Assembly (NCBI RefSeq): GCF_004786095.1
Contig: NZ_RHPJ01000002.1
Span: 930,001-994,000, forward strand
Direction: 5' to 3'
Source of the DNA: Serinibacter arcticus
GTDB taxonomy: Bacteria > Actinomycetota > Actinomycetes > Actinomycetales > Beutenbergiaceae
DNA length: 64,000 nucleotides
Under the pieces are notes generated by a model, which searched no databases, was not told the DNA's origin, and worked only from the letters and a program-made list of their open reading frames with translations. Positions within the stretch are counted from its first letter, which is position 1. Each line of letters opens with the position of its first letter. The position numbers and the translations under genes are program-made. This document shows, piece by piece, positions 27,459-38,600 of the stretch.

Positions 27459-28484
27459 GTGACAGCGAGGGCGGGGCGCCGCACGGGCGCCCCGCCCTCG
27501 CGCGTTCCCACGGAGACGACAGGGCAGCCGCGCCACGGCGCACGGCGCGATCGGCGACGGCGCGGGCAGCGCCCGCGGTGGCGGCTGCCGGTCGTCCCGA
27601 CGATCGTCGCGCTGCTCGTCACGGCGGGCGCGGCGCTCCTGCTCTACCCCACGACGGCGGCCTGGTTCAGCGCCGTTGAGCAGGCCAGGGAGATCGACCG
27701 GCTGACGCAGGACGTCAGCGACCTCGGCGCCGAGACGCTGCGCGAGCGGCTGGCGCAGGCCCGCGAGTACAACGCCGGCCTCAGCGGGGGCGGGGTCGAC
27801 GTCGCCGCGAACGAGCGGCTGCCCATCGCCCAGGATCCGGACGTCGACGGCGGGAACGACTACCTCTCGATGCTGCGCGGCGACGCCGAGGGCCTGATGG
27901 CCCGCATCCGGATCCCGTCGATCGACGCCGACCTGCCGATCTACCACGGCACGAGCGAGGCGACCCTCGAGCGCGGCATCGGCCACCTCGAGGGCACGGC
28001 GCTGCCCGTCGGCGGGGCCTCGACGCACGCCGTCGTCACGGGCCACCGCGGTCTGGCGACCTCCGAGCTGTTCTCGAAGCTCGACCGGGTGGTGGTGGGC
28101 GACACCTTCTCGGTCGAGGTCTTCGGTGAGGTCCTCACCTACCGCGTGATCGAGACGCTCGTGGTCGAGCCCGAGGACACCGAGAGCCTGCTCATCCAGC
28201 CGGGCCAGGACCTCATGACGCTCGTGACCTGCACGCCGCTCGGCATCAACACCCACCGCATCCTGGTCACGGGGGAGCGCGTCATCCCGACGCCGCTGGC
28301 CGACCTCGACGCCGCGGGCGAGGGTGGTGCCGGTCCTGGGTTCCCGTGGTGGGCCGTGATGGGGGGCGGGGTGCTGACCCTCGCGGGCGGCTACGTCCGG
28401 ATCGCCGGGCGGCCGCGGCGCGACCGCGTTCCCGTCCCCGCCCCGGCGACGGACGCGACGCTCAGTCCAGCTCCGCCAGCGTGA
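27459..28484 (+). CDS. class C (pilin-polymerising) sortase
   Basis: A 341-residue transpeptidase that covalently polymerises the pilin encoded just upstream. The basic N terminus and membrane helix (about 45-68) are followed by the catalytic domain. H196 in VTGHRG, C258 in TLVTCTPLG and R267 in THRI form the catalytic triad. A second hydrophobic segment near the C terminus (about 295-315) is typical of class C enzymes. The GTG start is nine bases after the pilin stop. The last 23 bases overlap the 3' end of the convergent GH15 gene. Confidence 0.93.
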   Translation: MTARAGRRTGAPPSRVPTETTGQPRHGARRDRRRRGQRPRWRLPVVPTIVALLVTAGAALLLYPTTAAWFSAVEQAREIDRLTQDVSDLGAETLRERLAQAREYNAGLSGGGVDVAANERLPIAQDPDVDGGNDYLSMLRGDAEGLMARIRIPSIDADLPIYHGTSEATLERGIGHLEGTALPVGGASTHAVVTGHRGLATSELFSKLDRVVVGDTFSVEVFGEVLTYRVIETLVVEPEDTESLLIQPGQDLMTLVTCTPLGINTHRILVTGERVIPTPLADLDAAGEGGAGPGFPWWAVMGGGVLTLAGGYVRIAGRPRRDRVPVPAPATDATLSPAPPA

Positions 28485-29802
28485 GCAGCACCAGCGACGT
28501 CGACCAGATCAGCGGCGCCACCTGCGCGCTGCCGCCGTCGGGCCCGACCTTCTCCGGTATCGAACCCGTGAGCGTGGTGTGCGACGCGAGCCAGTCCAGC
28601 CGGTCGTGGGCCTGCGCGTCGTCGCCGAGCGAGGCTGCCGCGAGCGCGTACAGCGCCGTCTGCGGCGTCCAGGAGTAGTCGGACTCGCCCCACTCCTGCC
28701 CGGGCGCGAGCCCACCCGCGGGCCGTGCCATCCCGCGCGCGCTCAACCGCCAGGCGGCCTCGGCCCCGGGCAGCGCCGCGTCCTGGAACGGCGGGAGCGC
28801 CATCGCGAGCGCCGCGTCCTGGTGGCGGCCGCCGGCCTCGCGCGGCCAGGTCGGGCCGAACACGTGCACGACGGCGTCGCGCACCTCGCCGAGGCGCGTC
28901 CGGGCAGCGGCGCCCTCGGCCGCCCGGCCTGCACCCTCGTGCAGGGTCGCCAGCGCGTCGAGCCCGGTCAGCACCGGCATCGCCGTCCCGAGCGTGAGGC
29001 GCGTCTCGGGCAGCTCCCAGTAGTCGCTGGACGGCGGGGGCAGCCGGTCCGGCGCGCTGGTCGCCGTCATCAGGAGATCTCCGGCGACGGCGGTCACGTC
29101 CGCGAGCCGCCGTCGTACGTCCTCGACCTCCGTCGGCGGGGCCGCGGCCGTGACCTCCGCCGTCGCCCACAGCAGCCAGCCGGCGCCGTCGAGCTGGGGT
29201 GCGCGCCCGTCCCCGGCGACGCTGCCGTCGGGGCGGTAGCGCGCGTGGTAGCCCTGCGGGGTCACCTCCACGCCGTCGAAGAAGGACAGGACGGCGACGG
29301 CGTCGTCGGCGTGACCCGTCCGGGCCAGCGCGACCGCGGCGAACGCGGCGTCGCGCGGCCAGATGTACCGCCAGGCCCCGGTGGGGGCGGCCTGCGGGGC
29401 CTGCACCTCGCCGTCGGGGGAGTGCGTGGCGGTGTGGAGGTCGAGCAGGGCGGTCCGCGCGAGCGGGGCGTGCGGGCCGTCGGCGCCCGGGACGGTGCCG
29501 GCCGCGACCCACGCGCGCTGGCGCTCCGCGGCCTCGAGCGCGGCGCGACGCTCGGCCGGAGCCGCGTCGGCACCGGGGTCGAGCACGTGGGACCCGGGCA
29601 GGAGGTCGGGCGAGGTGCCGGTCGGCACGGCGACGGCGAACCCGACGGCGCTGCCGGAGTCCTCGTCCAGCACCCAGGAGTGGACCAGACCCTCGCTCGC
29701 GAGGGCCACCGGCGGGCGCAGCGACGGGGCGATGCTCGCGCCGGCCGTCAGTGCGAGCGCGACGATCCCGAGCACCGCGGGGATCCGACCGCCGTGACGC
29801 AT
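28462..29802 (-). CDS. exported GH15 glucoamylase-like protein
   Basis: A 446-residue protein related to family 15 glucoamylases/glucodextranases. Residues 1-35 look like a signal or anchor (RIPAVLGIVALALTAGASIAP). WRYIWPRDAAF (144-154) is a classical GH15 motif. E263 in SDYWELPE and E417 in IPEKVGPDG align with the general acid and base. It is shorter than full glucoamylases and lacks the large N-terminal beta domain, so activity is not certain. It is transcribed towards the sortase gene and overlaps its end by 23 bases. Confidence 0.82.
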   Translation of the reverse strand: MRHGGRIPAVLGIVALALTAGASIAPSLRPPVALASEGLVHSWVLDEDSGSAVGFAVAVPTGTSPDLLPGSHVLDPGADAAPAERRAALEAAERQRAWVAAGTVPGADGPHAPLARTALLDLHTATHSPDGEVQAPQAAPTGAWRYIWPRDAAFAAVALARTGHADDAVAVLSFFDGVEVTPQGYHARYRPDGSVAGDGRAPQLDGAGWLLWATAEVTAAAPPTEVEDVRRRLADVTAVAGDLLMTATSAPDRLPPPSSDYWELPETRLTLGTAMPVLTGLDALATLHEGAGRAAEGAAARTRLGEVRDAVVHVFGPTWPREAGGRHQDAALAMALPPFQDAALPGAEAAWRLSARGMARPAGGLAPGQEWGESDYSWTPQTALYALAAASLGDDAQAHDRLDWLASHTTLTGSIPEKVGPDGGSAQVAPLIWSTSLVLLTLAELD

Positions 29803-29894
29803 CGGGCCATGGTGCCAGAGGACGCGGGATCGGTCGGGCAGGGGCGGGCGAGGACCGGGACCAACGACTCACGGTCGGTGTCGGCGCCCGCCCC

Positions 29895-29900
29895 TACTGT
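29895..29900 (+). promoter_or_regulatory. -10 element of a leaderless oxidoreductase gene
   Basis: TACTGT ends six bases before the ATG at 29907. The intervening GGAGGG is too close to the ATG to act as a normal Shine-Dalgarno. Confidence 0.5.
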
Positions 29901-29906
29901 GGAGGG

Positions 29907-31382
29907 ATGAGCCGTGATGTGGTCGACGTCGTCGTGGTCGGTACCGGTCCGAACGGGCTGGCGGCCGCCGTCACCATGGCCAGGGCAGGCCTGTCCGTCC
30001 GCGTCTACGAGGGGCAGTCGACCATCGGCGGCGGCGCCCGCACGCAGGACCTCGGGCTGGCCGAGGGACTCGTGCACGACATCTGCTCCGCGGTGCACCC
30101 GATGGCGCTCGCGAGCCCCTTCCTGCGCGCGATGGACCTCGCCGCCCGCGGCGTCGAGCTGCGCGTGCCCGAGGTCTCCTACGCCCAGCCGCTCGACGGC
30201 GGCCGCGCCGGCCTCGCGTGGCACGACCTCGAGCTCACGGCCGAGGGCCTGGGCGACGACGGGCCGGCCTGGCGCTCGCTGATGGCGCCGCTGGTCCGCG
30301 ACCCCGACGCCGTCGTCGCCCTCGCGATGGGCGACAAGCGATCGGTGCCGCGCGAGCTGCTGACGCCGTCGGGTGTGCGCGCGACCCTCGGGTTCGCCCT
30401 CGGGCTGCTGGAGCAGGGCACGCGGGCGTGGAACGGCCGGTTCTCCGGCGAGGTCGCCCCGGCGCTCCTGACCGGTGTCGCCGCGCACGGCATCGCGCCC
30501 CTGCCGGGCCTCGCGCCCGCCGGGACGGCGCTGCTGCTCGGCTCGCTCGCGCACGCGGGCGGCTGGCCCGTGCCGACCGGCGGGACGCAGGCGATCACCG
30601 ACGCGCTGGTGGCGGACCTGCGCGCGCACGGCGGCGACATCCGGACTGCATCGCCGATCGAGCACTACGGGCAGCTGCCGCGCGCCCGCGCCTACGTCAT
30701 GGACACCTCGGCGCGCGCCGTCGCTCAGATCTGGGGCGACCGGCTGCCCACGCGCGCCCGTAGCGGGCTCGAGGACTTCCGCTACGGCGACGGCGCGGCC
30801 AAGGTCGACTTCGTCATCAGCGAGCCCGTGCCGTGGGCCGCCGACGGCGTCGAGCGCGCCGGGACCGTGCACGTCGGAGGGTCGCGCGAGCAGATGGTCG
30901 AGGCCGAGCACGAGATCTCCCACGGCCGGCACGCGGAGCGTCCGATGGTGCTGCTCAGCGACCCGAGCGTGGCTGACCCGAGCCGCGTCGTGCGCGGGCT
31001 GCGACCGCTGTGGACGTACGCGCACGTGCCCTCGGGGTCCGACGTCGACCCGACCGAGGCCATCACCGCGCAGATCGAGCGGTTCGCGCCGGGCTTCCGC
31101 GACGTCGTCGTGTCCTCGCGCGCCGTGCCGGCGAGCCAGATGTCGGGCCACAACTCCAACTACGTCGGCGGCGACATCGCCGCCGGTGCCATCTCGATGT
31201 ACCGGATGGTCGCGCGGCCCCGCCTGAGCTGGAACCCCTACGACGTCGGGATCCCCGGCGTCGCGATCGCCTCGGCCTCCACGCCGCCCGGACCGGGCGT
31301 GCACGGGATGTCAGGGTGGTTCGCCGCCAGGCGTCTGCTGCGCTCACGGTTCGGTCTGCCGGCGCCCTCGCTCGCGCCCTGA
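29907..31382 (+). CDS. FAD-dependent oxidoreductase, phytoene-dehydrogenase-like
   Basis: A 491-residue flavoprotein of the NAD(P)/FAD amine-oxidase or carotenoid-desaturase-like superfamily. The N-terminal FAD fold is DVVVVGTGPNGLAAAVTMA with the following acidic residue in VYEGQ. The mid-region has GGWPVPTGGTQAITDAL, and the C-terminal segment PGPGVHGMSGWFAA closes the FAD site. The substrate is unknown and no carotenoid genes flank it, so a desaturase role is not supported by context. I chose the ATG at 29907 as the first residue before the FAD motif. It ends 13 bases before the convergent HTTM gene. Confidence 0.85.
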   Translation: MSRDVVDVVVVGTGPNGLAAAVTMARAGLSVRVYEGQSTIGGGARTQDLGLAEGLVHDICSAVHPMALASPFLRAMDLAARGVELRVPEVSYAQPLDGGRAGLAWHDLELTAEGLGDDGPAWRSLMAPLVRDPDAVVALAMGDKRSVPRELLTPSGVRATLGFALGLLEQGTRAWNGRFSGEVAPALLTGVAAHGIAPLPGLAPAGTALLLGSLAHAGGWPVPTGGTQAITDALVADLRAHGGDIRTASPIEHYGQLPRARAYVMDTSARAVAQIWGDRLPTRARSGLEDFRYGDGAAKVDFVISEPVPWAADGVERAGTVHVGGSREQMVEAEHEISHGRHAERPMVLLSDPSVADPSRVVRGLRPLWTYAHVPSGSDVDPTEAITAQIERFAPGFRDVVVSSRAVPASQMSGHNSNYVGGDIAAGAISMYRMVARPRLSWNPYDVGIPGVAIASASTPPGPGVHGMSGWFAARRLLRSRFGLPAPSLAP

Positions 31383-31395
31383 CGGGCGGCGGGGC

Positions 31396-32313
31396 TCAGC
31401 GGGGCGCGCGAGCCCGCAGGAACGGCAGCTTCTCGAGCGGCAGGAACGCGGCCCAGCAGACCACGGTCGGCAGGAAGTGGATGCCGAGCGACAGGAACGT
31501 CGCGAGGTGGAAGAACAGGAACGTCGAGATCGCGACGTAGAGCCACCGGCCGCGGAGCCACAGCACCACGGGGGAGAGCAGCTCGATCAGGTAGAGGCCC
31601 CACTGGCCGAGGATCAGCAGCCACGGGTACTCCAGCGTCCAGCGGATCAGCGGCGAGCCGCGGCGCATGATCGCCCAGACGAACACGGCGCTGTTGGCCC
31701 AGCCGGCCGGGCTGCCCGACCGCATCCACTTCAGCACGGCTGACCCGAAGTACGTCGCGACGACCGCGAGCTGGATCGCGCGCAGCGCCCACCCCGCCGC
31801 CTGCGACGGCGTGTGGTCGCGCAGGCGGGTCAGGCCCGCCGTCGGGAGGACGGTGACGGCGACCATCAGCGCCAGGTGGTCGTGGCTGATGTAGCCGTAG
31901 CCCTGCGAGTTCAGCATCCAGACCCAGAACCCGAGCGCGACGAGCACGCCGGTGGTCCGCTGCAGCCGGCCCGCGACGACGGCGGCGATCCCCGCCACGC
32001 ACGCCGCGAGCAGCGACCACAGCAGGATCTCGCCCTGCAGCGGTGTCAGGGCGGGGAGGTGGACGGCGCGCGCGAGCCACGTCGGGCGGTAGAGGTCGGG
32101 CACGTAGCCGTGCGGGACGACGCTCGTACGGATCCAGAGCACGTCGAGCACCACGAACGCGTAGATCAGCACACGGAACGCGGCGACCCGTGCCAGCGGC
32201 ACGGGGGCGAGGAACCAGTCGGTGCCGGCCCGCAGCGCGCGGCGGACGGGGGAGGCGCTCGCGGCCGGGGCCGGTGCGGAAGCCGGGGCCGACGGGGTGG
32301 ACGAGGTCGTCAT
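31396..32313 (-). CDS. HTTM-domain membrane protein
   Basis: A 305-residue multi-spanning membrane protein with the horizontally transferred transmembrane (HTTM) domain, related to the membrane part of vitamin K-dependent gamma-carboxylase. Several hydrophobic helices, the conserved HDHLALM and SAVLKWMRSG segments, and FFHLATFLSLGIHFLP support this. Residues 1-25 are a low-complexity Ser/Ala/Pro tail. Its start overlaps the stop of the upstream gene by four bases (32310-32313), so the two are coupled and may form a complex. The reaction is unknown. Confidence 0.85.
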   Translation of the reverse strand: MTTSSTPSAPASAPAPAASASPVRRALRAGTDWFLAPVPLARVAAFRVLIYAFVVLDVLWIRTSVVPHGYVPDLYRPTWLARAVHLPALTPLQGEILLWSLLAACVAGIAAVVAGRLQRTTGVLVALGFWVWMLNSQGYGYISHDHLALMVAVTVLPTAGLTRLRDHTPSQAAGWALRAIQLAVVATYFGSAVLKWMRSGSPAGWANSAVFVWAIMRRGSPLIRWTLEYPWLLILGQWGLYLIELLSPVVLWLRGRWLYVAISTFLFFHLATFLSLGIHFLPTVVCWAAFLPLEKLPFLRARAPR

Positions 32314-32807
32314 CGCGTGACCTCCCAGGTCGCCAGGGTCAGGATCTCGGGTTCGCCGACGGCGTGGCCGTCCTGCAGCTGGACGACCGAGCGCCGCAGG
32401 TACAGGACCTCGGGCTGCGGGCGCTCGGGGCGCAGCTGCGCGTAGGCGTCGGCGAGGGACTGCAGCAGCGCGGGGTCGTCCACGAACCGGCCGAGCTGGC
32501 CCTCGATCTCGCCGCGCGCGACACCGGTGCTCGCATGGCTCAGGCCGATCACGACCGGCTCGGTCTCGCCGGGCAGCAGACCCTCCAGGTAGACCGACCG
32601 CACCGTGCCGTTCAGGTCCTTCGGGGCGCCGTACTGCGACAGCGACCCGAGCGGGAAGTAGTCGTCGGTGTCGTTGACCTGGCCCGCCACGAGCACGGCG
32701 AGCACGACCGCCGTCGCCCCCACCCGCCAGGCGACGCCGACCCGACCGAGCCGGCGCACGGGCGCGGCCGTCCTCTGATCGATCTCGTCCGGGGTCGTCC
32801 TGGTCAC
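32310..32807 (-). CDS. single-pass membrane protein coupled to the HTTM gene
   Basis: A 165-residue protein without a family that I recognise. One hydrophobic helix (VGATAVVLAVLVAGQV, about residues 28-43) follows a short basic N terminus, and the remainder is probably extracytoplasmic (TDDYFPLGSLSQYG..., LYLRRSVVQLQDG). I chose the GTG at 32807 because a TAGGTT -10 lies seven bases upstream, giving a leaderless message; a longer frame to 32903 would run into the groEL control region. It is translationally coupled to the HTTM protein and is likely its partner. Confidence 0.72.
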   Translation of the reverse strand: MTRTTPDEIDQRTAAPVRRLGRVGVAWRVGATAVVLAVLVAGQVNDTDDYFPLGSLSQYGAPKDLNGTVRSVYLEGLLPGETEPVVIGLSHASTGVARGEIEGQLGRFVDDPALLQSLADAYAQLRPERPQPEVLYLRRSVVQLQDGHAVGEPEILTLATWEVTR

Positions 32808-32814
32808 CCGGGAC

Positions 32815-32820
32815 AACCTA
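32815..32820 (-). promoter_or_regulatory. -10 element of a leaderless minus-strand gene
   Basis: TAGGTT on the minus strand ends seven bases before the GTG at 32807. It lies back to back with the groEL control region. Confidence 0.45.
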
Positions 32821-32861
32821 CCGCCCGGCCTCTTCGCCCCGGGCGGAACGAGCCGTCGCTG

Positions 32862-32888
32862 CTTGCACTCGGGGGGTGAGAGTGCCAA
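32862..32888 (+). promoter_or_regulatory. CIRCE element 1 (HrcA operator)
   Basis: CTTGCACTC, nine bases, GAGTGCCAA: a close match to the CIRCE consensus TTAGCACTC-N9-GAGTGCTAA bound by the heat-shock repressor HrcA. TTGCAC within it can serve as the -35 of the groEL promoter, with CAATAA/AATAAT just after it as -10. Confidence 0.85.
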
Positions 32889-32896
32889 TAATGGCG

Positions 32897-32923
32897 TTAG
32901 CACTCTCGTAGTGAGAGTGACAA
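32897..32923 (+). promoter_or_regulatory. CIRCE element 2 (HrcA operator)
   Basis: TTAGCACTC, nine bases, GAGTGACAA: the left arm is the exact consensus and the right arm differs at two positions. It lies 8 bases after the first element, near the expected transcription start of groEL. Confidence 0.92.
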
Positions 32924-32965
32924 ACCTGCCGGTACCGATGAGGCGTCAGGGCAAGCGGGACATGA

Positions 32966-34666
<1,701 letters not shown>

Positions 34667-34716
34667 GCCCTTCGCTCCCGTAGCGTCTGCAGCACCAGCA
34701 CGACCCGCACCACCGG

Positions 34717-34756
34717 CGACGGCGGGCGGTCACCGCGAGGTGACCGTCCGCCGTCG
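34717..34756 (+). terminator. terminator hairpin after groEL
   Basis: An 18-bp stem (34717-34734 with 34739-34756, one wobble) with a 4-base loop lies 50 bases after the stop. Confidence 0.75.
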
Positions 34757-34831
34757 TCGCACCCGGTGGTTTCCCACCGGGATCCGACCCGTCAGCGGAT
34801 CCTCCGCTGCACCAGCCAGGAGGCACCGCCC

Positions 34832-35422
34832 GTGACCGACCCGAACCAGCCGCAGTGGCAGCAGCCGAACGGCCAGCAGGACGGCCAGACGAACGGCCAG
34901 CAGGACGCCGGCGTTCCGCCCGTCCCGCCCGCGCCGCCCGCGGCCCCGCCCGTCGCCCCGCAGGAGCCGGCGTTCGGCGCCTATGCCTCGCCCGGCCAGA
35001 ACCCCCCGCCCGTCCCCGGCGGCTTCGACGCCCCCGGCGCACCCGGGTCCTACGGTTCGCCCGCCGGCTACGGCGCGCCCGCCGGTGGCCCCGGTGCGGT
35101 GCCGCCCGGCCCGCCCGCGCCGCCGTCGCCCTACGGTCAGCCCGGCCAGCCCAACCCCTACGGCGCGCCGACCCCCTACGCCCAGAACCAGTACGCCCCG
35201 ACCGGCACGGTGCCGATGTCGTGGCGCACGATCACCTCGTTCCCGCTCTCGCTGATCGCGATCCTGTTCTTCCCGCCGCTGTTCGGCGGCGCGGCGATCG
35301 TCCTGTCCTCCCTGGCGCTGCGCCGTCGGGAGAAGGCGGCGAAGATCGCGCTGATCATCGCGATCTCCTGCACGGTGCTCGGTCTGGTCCTCGGGGCGAT
35401 CGTCAACTCGCAGCTGAGCTGA
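34832..35422 (+). CDS. Pro/Gly-rich DUF4190-like membrane protein
   Basis: A 196-residue small membrane protein. Residues 1-125 are a disordered Gln/Pro/Gly/Tyr-rich cytoplasmic tail (QQPNGQQDGQ, PYGQPGQPNPYG). Two membrane helices follow (about 133-155, FPLSLIAILFFPPLFGGAAIV, and about 170-190) with a short basic loop RRREKAAK between them, the DUF4190-like layout. The function is unknown. The GTG at 34832 has AGGAGG at 34818-34823; an upstream in-frame start at 34766 lacks a ribosome-binding site. A complex hairpin follows. Confidence 0.78.
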   Translation: MTDPNQPQWQQPNGQQDGQTNGQQDAGVPPVPPAPPAAPPVAPQEPAFGAYASPGQNPPPVPGGFDAPGAPGSYGSPAGYGAPAGGPGAVPPGPPAPPSPYGQPGQPNPYGAPTPYAQNQYAPTGTVPMSWRTITSFPLSLIAILFFPPLFGGAAIVLSSLALRRREKAAKIALIIAISCTVLGLVLGAIVNSQLS

Positions 35423-35437
35423 CCCCGCCCCACCCCT

Positions 35438-35512
35438 CGCCGGGGTAGACCCGAACGAGGCGACACCGACCCCACGCGGGTCGGTGTCGCCGCGAACGGG
35501 TCTACCTCGGCG
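35438..35512. repeat. nested long-stem palindrome (GTCTACCTCGG family)
   Basis: An outer 16-bp stem (35438-35453 with 35497-35512, one mismatch) encloses an inner perfect 14-bp stem (35459-35472 with 35478-35491) with a 5-base loop. The outer right arm contains GTCTACCTCGGC, also found in the palindrome at 52541-52601. It lies 15 bases after the DUF4190-like gene and may act as its terminator. Confidence 0.8.
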
Positions 35513-35542
35513 TCGTCGTCGGGGTTCGACCCGACGGGTCGC

Positions 35543-35565
35543 TGCAACGTGTTGCAACGCTTGCA
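35543..35565 (+). promoter_or_regulatory. candidate operator: interlocked TGCAA/TTGCA dyads before amylopullulanase
   Basis: TGCAA (35543-35547), TTGCAA (35552-35557) and TTGCA (35561-35565) form two overlapping inverted repeats, TGCAA-N4-TTGCA and TGCAA-N3-TTGCA. TTGCAA-type half sites are typical of LacI-family maltose/starch regulators in actinobacteria. No regulator gene is adjacent. Confidence 0.5.
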
Positions 35566-35657
35566 CTCTGTTGCGGCGAAGAGCACACTCGTGGGGTGCG
35601 CACCGACGCGCACCTCGCGAAACACGCGACCTGCCCGACGACGAACAGGTGACCCCC

Positions 35658-38600
35658 GTGCGCGTAACCCGATCCACCCCGTCCCGCGGCCGACGCCGCG
35701 GCATCGGATCCGCCCTCGCCGCCTCGCTGCTGCTCAGCGGGGCCGCGGGCTTCGCCGGCACCACGGTGGCCGCCGCGGCACCCGGCGACAGTGCCGCCGC
35801 GGCCCCCGCGCCCGCCGCAGCCGCCGCCGACGACCGCACCTTCACGCTGGTCGGCAACCTCCAGTCCGAGCTCGGCTGCGCCGCCGACTGGGACCCGACC
35901 TGCGCCGACACCGTCCTGGCCGCGACCGACGTCCCCGGCGTCTACAGCGCCGACATCGAGCTCCCGGCGGGGGAGTGGGAGTACAAGGTCACCGTCAACG
36001 GCTCGTTCGACGAGTCCTACGGCCGGGAGGGTGGCGCCGACAACGCGCCGCTCACGGTCGCGGGCACGACCACGCTGCGCGTGACGTTCGACGACACCAC
36101 CAAGCGCATCGGACTGACCCCGCTCGACCTGGCGGGCGAGTACACCGAGGCCGACGACGCCCTCGTGTCCGCCCCCGTGCGCCAGCCCGGCGCCGAGGAG
36201 GTCTTCTACTTCGTCATGACCGACCGGTTCGCGAACGGCGACACGTCCAACGACACCGCCGGCATCGCGGGCGGCCGCCTCGACCACGGCTTCGACCCGA
36301 CCGACAAGGGCTTCTACCAGGGCGGCGACATCGCCGGTCTGCACGAGAACCTCGACTACATCGAGGACCTGGGGACGACGGCGATCTGGCTCACGCCGTC
36401 CTTCGAGAACCGTCCGGTGCAGGGCACGGGCGCCGACGCGTCCGCGGGCTACCACGGCTACTGGATCACCGACTTCACGCAGATCGACCCGCACCTGGGA
36501 ACGAACGCCGAGCTCGAGGCGCTCATCGACGACGCGCACGAGCGCGACATCAAGGTCTACTTCGACATCATCACCAACCACACGGCCGACGTGATCGACT
36601 ACGCCGAGGGCGAGTACTCCTACGTCGATGCGGCCACCTCGCCCTACACCGACGCCGCGGGCGAGGTCTTCGACCCGGCCGACTACGCCGGCACGGACGA
36701 CTTCCCCGCGCTCGACCCGGCGACGTCGTTCCCGTACACGCCGGTGCTCGCGGGCGCGAACGCCGACGCCAAGACCCCGGACTGGCTGAACGACCCCACG
36801 CTCTACCACAACCGCGGCAACTCGACCTGGTCGGGGGAGTCGGTCACCTTCGGCGACTTCGACGGGCTCGACGACCTCATGACCGAGCACCCGCAGGTGG
36901 TGGACGGCATGGTCGACGTCTACGACGCGTGGGTCGACCTCGGCATCGACGGCTTTCGCATCGACACCGTCAAGCACGTCAACACCGAGTTCTGGGACGT
37001 CTTCACGCAAGCCGTCTCCGAGCACGCGACGGCGCAGGGTCGCCCCGACTTCTTCATGTTCGGCGAGGTCTACGACGCCGACCCGAAGCTCCTGAGCCCG
37101 TACGTGCGCAACACCGACATGGACTCGGTGCTCGACTTCTACTTCCAGCAGCAGGCCATCTCCTTCTCGGCGGGCAACGCCCCCTCGACGCTGGCCGCGC
37201 TGTTCGCCGGCGACGACTACTACACGACCCCGACGACCTCGGCCTCGGCGCTGCCGACCTTCCTCGGCAACCACGACATGGGCCGCGCGGCGTACTACCT
37301 GCGCCAGACGGACGACCCGCTGCAGCGCACGCAGCTCGCGCACGAGCTGATGTTCCTCACACGGGGCCAGCCGGTCGTCTACTACGGCGACGAGCAGGGC
37401 TTCGTCGGCGACGGCGACCTCGGCGGCAAGGACAAGGACGCGCGCCAGTCGCTCTTCGCCACGCAGGTGCCCGAGTTCGCCGAGCAGAACCTCGTCACCG
37501 GTGAGGTCGCCGGCAGCGTGGACCGCTACGACACCGACGCGCCGCTGTACACGGCCATCGCCGACCTGTCGCAGCTGCGCACCACCACGCCGGCGCTGTC
37601 CGACGGCGCGCAGATCGAGCGCCTCGTCGACGCGACCAACGGCGTCTACGCCTTCTCCCGCGTCGACCGCGACGAGCGGATCGAGCACCTCGTGGTGACG
37701 AACAACGCCGCGACGGCGCGCACCGTCTTCGTCCCCGCGCTGACGTCCGACGCCGCCTTCACGCCGCTGTTCGGCGAGACGGTCGCCACCTCCTCCGACG
37801 CCGATGGCCTGGTGAGCGTCAGCGTGCCGGCGCGCTCCGCCGTCGTCCTCGTGGCGGACGAGGAGGTCTCGACGCCCGCGGAGGTCTCCGACGTCGCCCT
37901 CACCGCGCCCTCGGCCGGTGCCGCGATCGACGGCGTGGCCCCGGTCGCCGTCGCGGTGGACGACTCCTGGCGCGAGACCTCGTTCGCGTGGCGCGTCGTC
38001 GGCGACGACGCGTGGACCGCTCTCGGCACCGCCGAGGACACCACCCCGCGCGTGTTCCACACCACCGACGGCCTCGCCGACGGCACGCTCGTGGAGTACC
38101 GCGCCGTCACCGTGGACGCCTCGGGCGCCACGTCGGCCGCGTCCACGTTCGCCTCGGTCGGCACCGACGTCACGACGGCGGCGCCCACCGAGCCCGAGCA
38201 GCCCACCTACGACATGGTCACCGTCCCCGGCAGCCACAACTCCGAGATGGGGTGCGCCGCCGACTGGCAGCCCGACTGCGCCGACGCCGCCCTCACGCTG
38301 CGCCCCGACGGCATCTGGGCGGGGACGTTCGACCTCCCGGCCGGGGACTACGAGTACAAGGTCGCGGTCAACGGCAGCTGGGACGTCAACTTCGGCGTCG
38401 GCGGCGTACCGGGTGGCGGCAATGCGCTCTACACGCACGCGGGCGGCGAGATCACGTTCTACTTCGACCCGGTCAGCAAGCAGTTCTCCAACACCTCCCA
38501 GGGCCCGATCGTCTCCCTCGCCGGGAACCTCCAGAGCGAGCTCGGCTGCACCGCCGACTGGATGCCCGGGGAGCTGTGCGCGTGGCTGACCGACTCCGAC

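Noticed and set aside
29907-31382. Carotenoid biosynthesis gene
   Set aside because: The FAD fold resembles phytoene desaturases, but no crtB, crtE or lycopene cyclase genes are adjacent.
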